From positions 1 through 54,237 of the forward strand of contig CAYRKT010000004.1 of NCBI GenBank assembly GCA_964425005.1: a stretch of DNA of 54,237 bases, given 5' to 3'. The stretch comes from CAYRKT01 sp964425005. GTDB lineage: Bacteria > Synergistota > Synergistia > CAYRKT01. Position 1 is the first letter of the stretch; each line of letters begins with the position of its first letter. A program made the position numbers and the translations under genes. The notes under the pieces were generated by a model. The model ran no database searches, was not told the origin of the DNA, and saw only the letters and a list, made by a program, of their open reading frames with translations. Shown in pieces: positions 50,462 through 54,237 of the stretch.

Positions 50462-52144
50462 ATGGCCTATCAGGACAACCTGGTCATAAGTGGACCCATA
50501 GACAAGATATTCGGAAAATTTGGGGTATTTCTAGAGTTTCGTATTCTCAGTCCCGAAGAAAACTTTCGCTTAAACTTTCACTTATATCCATCTCTTTCGG
50601 TTCTACTGGTTATAGAAGGGGATCAAGAGCCTGGGCTAGTCAAGAGTTTGAGTGGTTCTGGTAGTCTGGCAACGAGGTTCGCCGATTCTTATGTTTCTGA
50701 GGTAGGGGAGAGGTTCCATTTTGATAAACCAGATTATAATGAAGGAATCTTCGTTTTTAAACATGTTTACTCTGAGAAGAGGATACAGGACAACAGCTGG
50801 TTGTTTAATGGCCTGGAAAAGAGAATAGACCTTTCTAGTCCTATCAACACTCTTAGGTTCTTGTTTTCAAAAGGACTCGATCTTAGCTTCTTAGGTCCTA
50901 AGAAGCTAGAGAAGAGAGTAAGGTATGCGGCATTAGGAAGTACCAGTACGGAAGGAGAGGGTGGTCTAAAGTCAGACACTAGGTTCTATGTTTACCCAGA
51001 CAAGTACGGAATTAAGGCAATGTTAGCCGTACTAACCGAAATCTACGGAAGTGGAGGTTTCTACGATAAAGAGGAAGCAGAAAGAGTGGCCTCGGTATTA
51101 GGAACAGACGGCGCAAAGAAAATCAATAACAAATATTTGATATCCATTCTATTTGACATTTCCAACGATCTTCCTAAAGCTATCTCTGATGGGTTTATAG
51201 TTGAGAGCTTGGTATTGCTTGATAAAAAAGGGAACCGCATTACTCTCAAAGGAGAAGAGGCCATTGAAGCACTTCGTGAGGATAAAGGATATACTGTTGA
51301 GAGTGCATCGGTAAGAACAAAGAACCCAGTAATTCCTAAAGTTGCTTTTTTGCAAGAGGCAACTCTTTATCCGGTTATCTCGCTGAAAAGGCAAAACAGT
51401 AAGGAGGAGGATTATTATCTCATTTATGACAAGAGAAACGTTGAAACGGTTCGTTCTAACGCCTCTTCCATTGAGATTTTCTTCAGAGTAGCACGCTCCT
51501 TCTTTTTGGTTGATCCCTCGGCACACAGCTATACCCTTTCCAAGTCTAGCGGAAAGGAAGAGGCGGTGAGAGTGTCTTCAAAGGGCTGGTTTGGGGAGAT
51601 TAAGGAAACCATGGATTCTGAGGAGGAAAAATGGAGCTTAGAGAGAATAAGAGAAACACTAGTCTGCATTAATACGGGAGGGTACATAAGTCCCCTGTTT
51701 CCTAAGACCGTGGTAAAAAGATTAGAAGATATAGAACTAATAAGGCTAGACATATTGGGAGACAGGCTGGTTAAAGCACTCCACGAGTACGAAGAGGACT
51801 TTTTGCCTCCGTTCAAAGGAGTTAACCTTCTTGAGCCCATGTCCAGGATAGTCAGAAGGATAAATGAAGTTTTTGGAACTTCTTGGTCAGAACTTAATAT
51901 AGAAGCCAAGCTGATTTCAAAAGGCTCAAGAAAATCAAAAAAGGAGCTTTTCCTTTCTAATGTAGAAGCTACCTATTTAGCAGTTCCTTATGGAAGAGGG
52001 GAGATAGCCAGAAACCTTTCTGATTTGGAAGTTGACAACTCTAAGTTTGACATAAGCACTTTATTTAGCACACTAGAGGGTTTTGTTTTTAGAGATATGT
52101 CCTTGGGAGAGTACTTAACAGCTGGCTTGTGGGTTTATAGTTAA
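50462..52144 (+). CDS. Paralogue H of the orphan family (subgroup 3)
   Basis: 560 residues. With I and J it shares the opening 'I-D-K-x-F-G-K' (PIDKIFGKFGVFLEF at residues 12-26). It also shares with I 'KRIDLSSPINTLRFL' near residue 120, FYVYPDKYGIKAML near 175, 'DGFIVESLVLLDKKGNRITLKGEEA' near 240 and the block TLVCINTGG near 400, about 160 residues from the end. No known domain, signal or membrane helix. Leaderless start. Confidence 0.72.
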   Translation: MAYQDNLVISGPIDKIFGKFGVFLEFRILSPEENFRLNFHLYPSLSVLLVIEGDQEPGLVKSLSGSGSLATRFADSYVSEVGERFHFDKPDYNEGIFVFKHVYSEKRIQDNSWLFNGLEKRIDLSSPINTLRFLFSKGLDLSFLGPKKLEKRVRYAALGSTSTEGEGGLKSDTRFYVYPDKYGIKAMLAVLTEIYGSGGFYDKEEAERVASVLGTDGAKKINNKYLISILFDISNDLPKAISDGFIVESLVLLDKKGNRITLKGEEAIEALREDKGYTVESASVRTKNPVIPKVAFLQEATLYPVISLKRQNSKEEDYYLIYDKRNVETVRSNASSIEIFFRVARSFFLVDPSAHSYTLSKSSGKEEAVRVSSKGWFGEIKETMDSEEEKWSLERIRETLVCINTGGYISPLFPKTVVKRLEDIELIRLDILGDRLVKALHEYEEDFLPPFKGVNLLEPMSRIVRRINEVFGTSWSELNIEAKLISKGSRKSKKELFLSNVEATYLAVPYGRGEIARNLSDLEVDNSKFDISTLFSTLEGFVFRDMSLGEYLTAGLWVYS

Positions 52145-52201
52145 AAATGGGAGAGGAGGGTGAACGAAGAGAAAGAGTTTTCCCATAAAACCGCTAGCCC
52201 C

Positions 52202-52231
52202 TTGACGCTCATGAGAGAGTTCAGGTACTAT
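52202..52231 (+). promoter_or_regulatory. Promoter of paralogue I
   Basis: TTGACG (52202-52207), 18-base spacer, TACTAT (52226-52231), 14 bases before ATG 52246 with no RBS. Unlike its sister genes this one has a full -35 box. Confidence 0.5.
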
Positions 52232-52245
52232 ATGCGCAACAAACA

Positions 52246-53916
52246 ATGAACAAAGAACTTGTCTCGGTTCTTCCGATAGATAAAGCTTTCGGGAAGTCAG
52301 AAATATACTTCTACATACGTATATCACCCATAGGGGCGGTTCCAGTACTTAAAGCTTTTCTTACTCTCAAAGCCTCTGGCCCAGAAAATCCCTTTGCTGG
52401 GGTTTATGGAAAAGTGGAGCAGTTTGCTAAGGGATATCTTTACGAGGTGGGTTCTAAAGTCCATTGGGACGGGTTTACTAAAGAATTGGAGGTTTTTGCC
52501 CACTATTTCCTTGATCAAAGCCAGCCTGCTCAACTCTATGATCGCTATCTCTTTGGAGATATATCAAAACAAATAGACCTGTCTAACCCTCTAAACGCAC
52601 TAAAGTCCATCGTCAGCGGAAAGCTCACCTTTGAAAACTTCTACCCCAAAGTAAACAAAGGAAGTAATTCTATCCTAGACTCGGAAAAAACAACTGTGGT
52701 GAGGCGAGAGTGGGGTTTTAGTGAAAGCAACTTCTTCCTGTACCAGGACTCCTACGGACTAAAGGCTGTTTTCAAGACCTCTGCACAATTAGGGGCAAGA
52801 AAAAGACCAAAGAGCGACCTTGAGGAGCAAATACTCTATCTTTTTGGAATAGGAGACCAGGATAAGGCGCATCGCTTGGTAAACATGGGTGCCAAGAGGT
52901 ACACTCTGTCCCTTTTCTTTGACCTCTCAAGAGAGGTATTAATGGATATGGCCTCTGGCGGGTTTGTTATTGAGAATTTGCAGGCGGTAGACGGTAGTGG
53001 AAACCAGATTTCCTTGAGTGGGGAGGAAGCGGCCAAAGCCGTAGGGGAAAACAGGAGCTTGGTCGTTAAGGAAGCTGTAGTAAGAGCAAGATTGTCTTTG
53101 AAACCCAGATTCGGTGTTGTTAAAGTGGAAGTTCCGGACTCTGGTTTCCAAGGAGTTCGGTTGGTAAAAGGAGAGCTTGATGATGAGGAGGACTACCTCC
53201 ACTTCTTCTCGCCAGAGGAAGCCGCCTCAGTATACTCTAACTTTAGGGCTTTCAGTTTTAATGTTAGTGGCGGTTTTTCTTACCTCATCATTGATTCGTT
53301 TACAGGGAAAGAGTACGAGCTAGCTCCTGAAAAAGAGGATGGAGGAGAAACTATTGTTTCAATTAGTACCGAAGGTTGGTTTAGTGGGATTGAGGAAAGC
53401 TTCAAAAAACTAGCCTGGCTCTTTGACAAACAAGAACTGAATAGGGGCCTGGTTTGTGTAGGAGATAAAAGGTTTTTTAACCCGATCTTTCCTGATATGG
53501 GGGTGAGGGGTGAAGGTGATTTGGATAAGTTGTCAGCTGATTTATCTGTTAAAACTCTCTTAGAGTTGATTAGAGAGTATGTTGAAACTTTGCCCCCGGC
53601 TAGTGGCATTAGGGTGTTTACTCCTATATCCAAAACCCTAGAAAGAGCGTTGTCTGCCTATGGGCCTCTAAGAGCTAATGTAAAGCTGAAGGCCAACCTG
53701 TTAGAATCTAGAAGAATAAAACAAGGTAAGAGTTTTGTGTTGATGCAAGTAAAGTCAGAAGCCTTGTTGACCTCTTATGAGCTTGGCAGGTTTTTAAGTG
53801 ACTTCAGATATCTGAGAGTTGGCAGTTCAAAATTTGAAGTAGACACAATAAGTAAAATCTCTTCTGGTGTTCTAGGAAACTTCTTTAATATCAGAATGGA
53901 ACTGAGTGCTTTCTAG
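52246..53916 (+). CDS. Paralogue I of the orphan family (subgroup 3)
   Basis: 556 residues, closest to H: PIDKAFGKSEIYFYI at the start, 'KQIDLSNPLNALKSI' near residue 105, FFLYQDSYGLKAVFKT near 160, 'GGFVIENLQAVDGSGNQISLSGEEA' near 240 and GLVCVGDKRFF near 402, about 154 residues from the end. The H-I pair is a tandem duplicate in the same orientation, with J beginning a third copy. Function unknown. Confidence 0.72.
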   Translation: MNKELVSVLPIDKAFGKSEIYFYIRISPIGAVPVLKAFLTLKASGPENPFAGVYGKVEQFAKGYLYEVGSKVHWDGFTKELEVFAHYFLDQSQPAQLYDRYLFGDISKQIDLSNPLNALKSIVSGKLTFENFYPKVNKGSNSILDSEKTTVVRREWGFSESNFFLYQDSYGLKAVFKTSAQLGARKRPKSDLEEQILYLFGIGDQDKAHRLVNMGAKRYTLSLFFDLSREVLMDMASGGFVIENLQAVDGSGNQISLSGEEAAKAVGENRSLVVKEAVVRARLSLKPRFGVVKVEVPDSGFQGVRLVKGELDDEEDYLHFFSPEEAASVYSNFRAFSFNVSGGFSYLIIDSFTGKEYELAPEKEDGGETIVSISTEGWFSGIEESFKKLAWLFDKQELNRGLVCVGDKRFFNPIFPDMGVRGEGDLDKLSADLSVKTLLELIREYVETLPPASGIRVFTPISKTLERALSAYGPLRANVKLKANLLESRRIKQGKSFVLMQVKSEALLTSYELGRFLSDFRYLRVGSSKFEVDTISKISSGVLGNFFNIRMELSAF

Positions 53917-54015
53917 CAAGAGAAGGCTAGCCTCGTGCTATAAATTGGTCCGGTAGGCAGTAGCCTTAAGCGTCTTCTGGTGGCCGTGTGATAAGGTTAT
54001 TTATGGGGGCGTAGT

Positions 54016-54237
54016 ATGGTGACTATTGATGAGGCTTTTGGTAAGTTCCGTCTAGAACTTGTTTTGGAGCTTAGGCCAACTTACTCTTTGGCCTCTTCCC
54101 ATGACGGGTTTATCTTGAACATGAGGGCTTTATTTAGAGTGAAGCCCCCGAAAGGGGCTCCTCCCCCAGAACTGGAAAAGGTTGCTTTGCGTGTGGGTGA
54201 TTCAATGTTTGACTTAATAATGATAGGAAACCTGACG
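54016..54237 (+). CDS. Paralogue J of the orphan family (subgroup 3), cut by the window edge
   Basis: At least 74 residues, open to the last base. TIDEAFGKFRLELVLELRP at the N terminus aligns with PIDKAFGK of I and PIDKIFGK of H, so a third tandem copy starts here. An upstream ATG at 54003 is followed by an in-frame TAG. The array continues past the window. GTGATAAGGT (53988-53997) recalls the -10 region of the 5179 promoter. Confidence 0.65.
   Translation, partial: MVTIDEAFGKFRLELVLELRPTYSLASSHDGFILNMRALFRVKPPKGAPPPELEKVALRVGDSMFDLIMIGNLT

Overview
The window is a piece of a contractile-tailed (myovirus-type) double-stranded DNA phage genome. It carries a tail sheath, a tail tube, baseplate proteins resembling T4 gp25, gp53 and gp26, a gpV/gp5-type spike, a tape-measure-like protein with a peptidase domain and an endolysin. 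Replication and nucleotide genes are interleaved with these: an SNF2/SMARCAL1-like helicase, a uracil-DNA glycosylase/exonuclease/family A polymerase fusion, a Cas4/RecB-like nuclease, an Rnl1-type RNA ligase, a DNA methyltransferase, an adenosylcobalamin-type ribonucleotide reductase with two inteins, and a dNMP kinase. No integrase, tRNA, rRNA, CRISPR array or insertion sequence was seen. Two runs of exactly 100 N show that this is a draft scaffold. One of them (38396-38495) is flanked by the same 55 bases on both sides and is almost certainly an assembly artefact.

Two promoter styles are visible. The first has a -35 box TTGACA, often extended to TTGACAAGTC (a near-palindrome), about 17-18 bases from a TAnnnT -10 box. 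It lies in front of the scattered DNA-metabolism genes and a few unknowns. The second is only a TATAAT/TAAAAT-like hexamer ending 6-7 bases before the start codon, with no ribosome binding site. It implies leaderless mRNAs and serves mainly virion-type and orphan genes. Leaderless genes with this spacing are typical of Deinococcus-Thermus bacteria, so such a host is a reasonable but unproven inference. The RNA ligase, of a type known from Thermus and Rhodothermus phages, fits that.

Layout: 0-3 kb small baseplate and DNA-binding genes; 3-5.1 kb helicase; 5.2-8.4 kb two orphans, one very large; 8.45-9 kb a ferritin; 9-10.6 kb small orphans and the baseplate spike; 10.7-12.9 kb RNA ligase, an orphan and gp25; 12.9-15.2 kb a 750-residue orphan on the minus strand; 15.2-20.8 kb small orphan, methyltransferase, polymerase and nuclease; 20.8-29.5 kb hub candidate, sheath, tube, tape measure and baseplate genes; 29.6-32.5 kb fibre-like proteins and lysis genes; 33.2-37 kb ribonucleotide reductase.

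From 37.1 kb to the right edge the window is dominated by a family of 510-595-residue paralogues that I cannot match to any known protein. Each has its own promoter. They fall into three subgroups that share a [LV]C[LIV][GN]-like motif about 140-160 residues from the C terminus. Broken copies lie between them: a truncated gene, two gene fragments, and one copy interrupted by a single in-frame TAG. This expanding and decaying family is the most likely undescribed system here, and its function is unknown.
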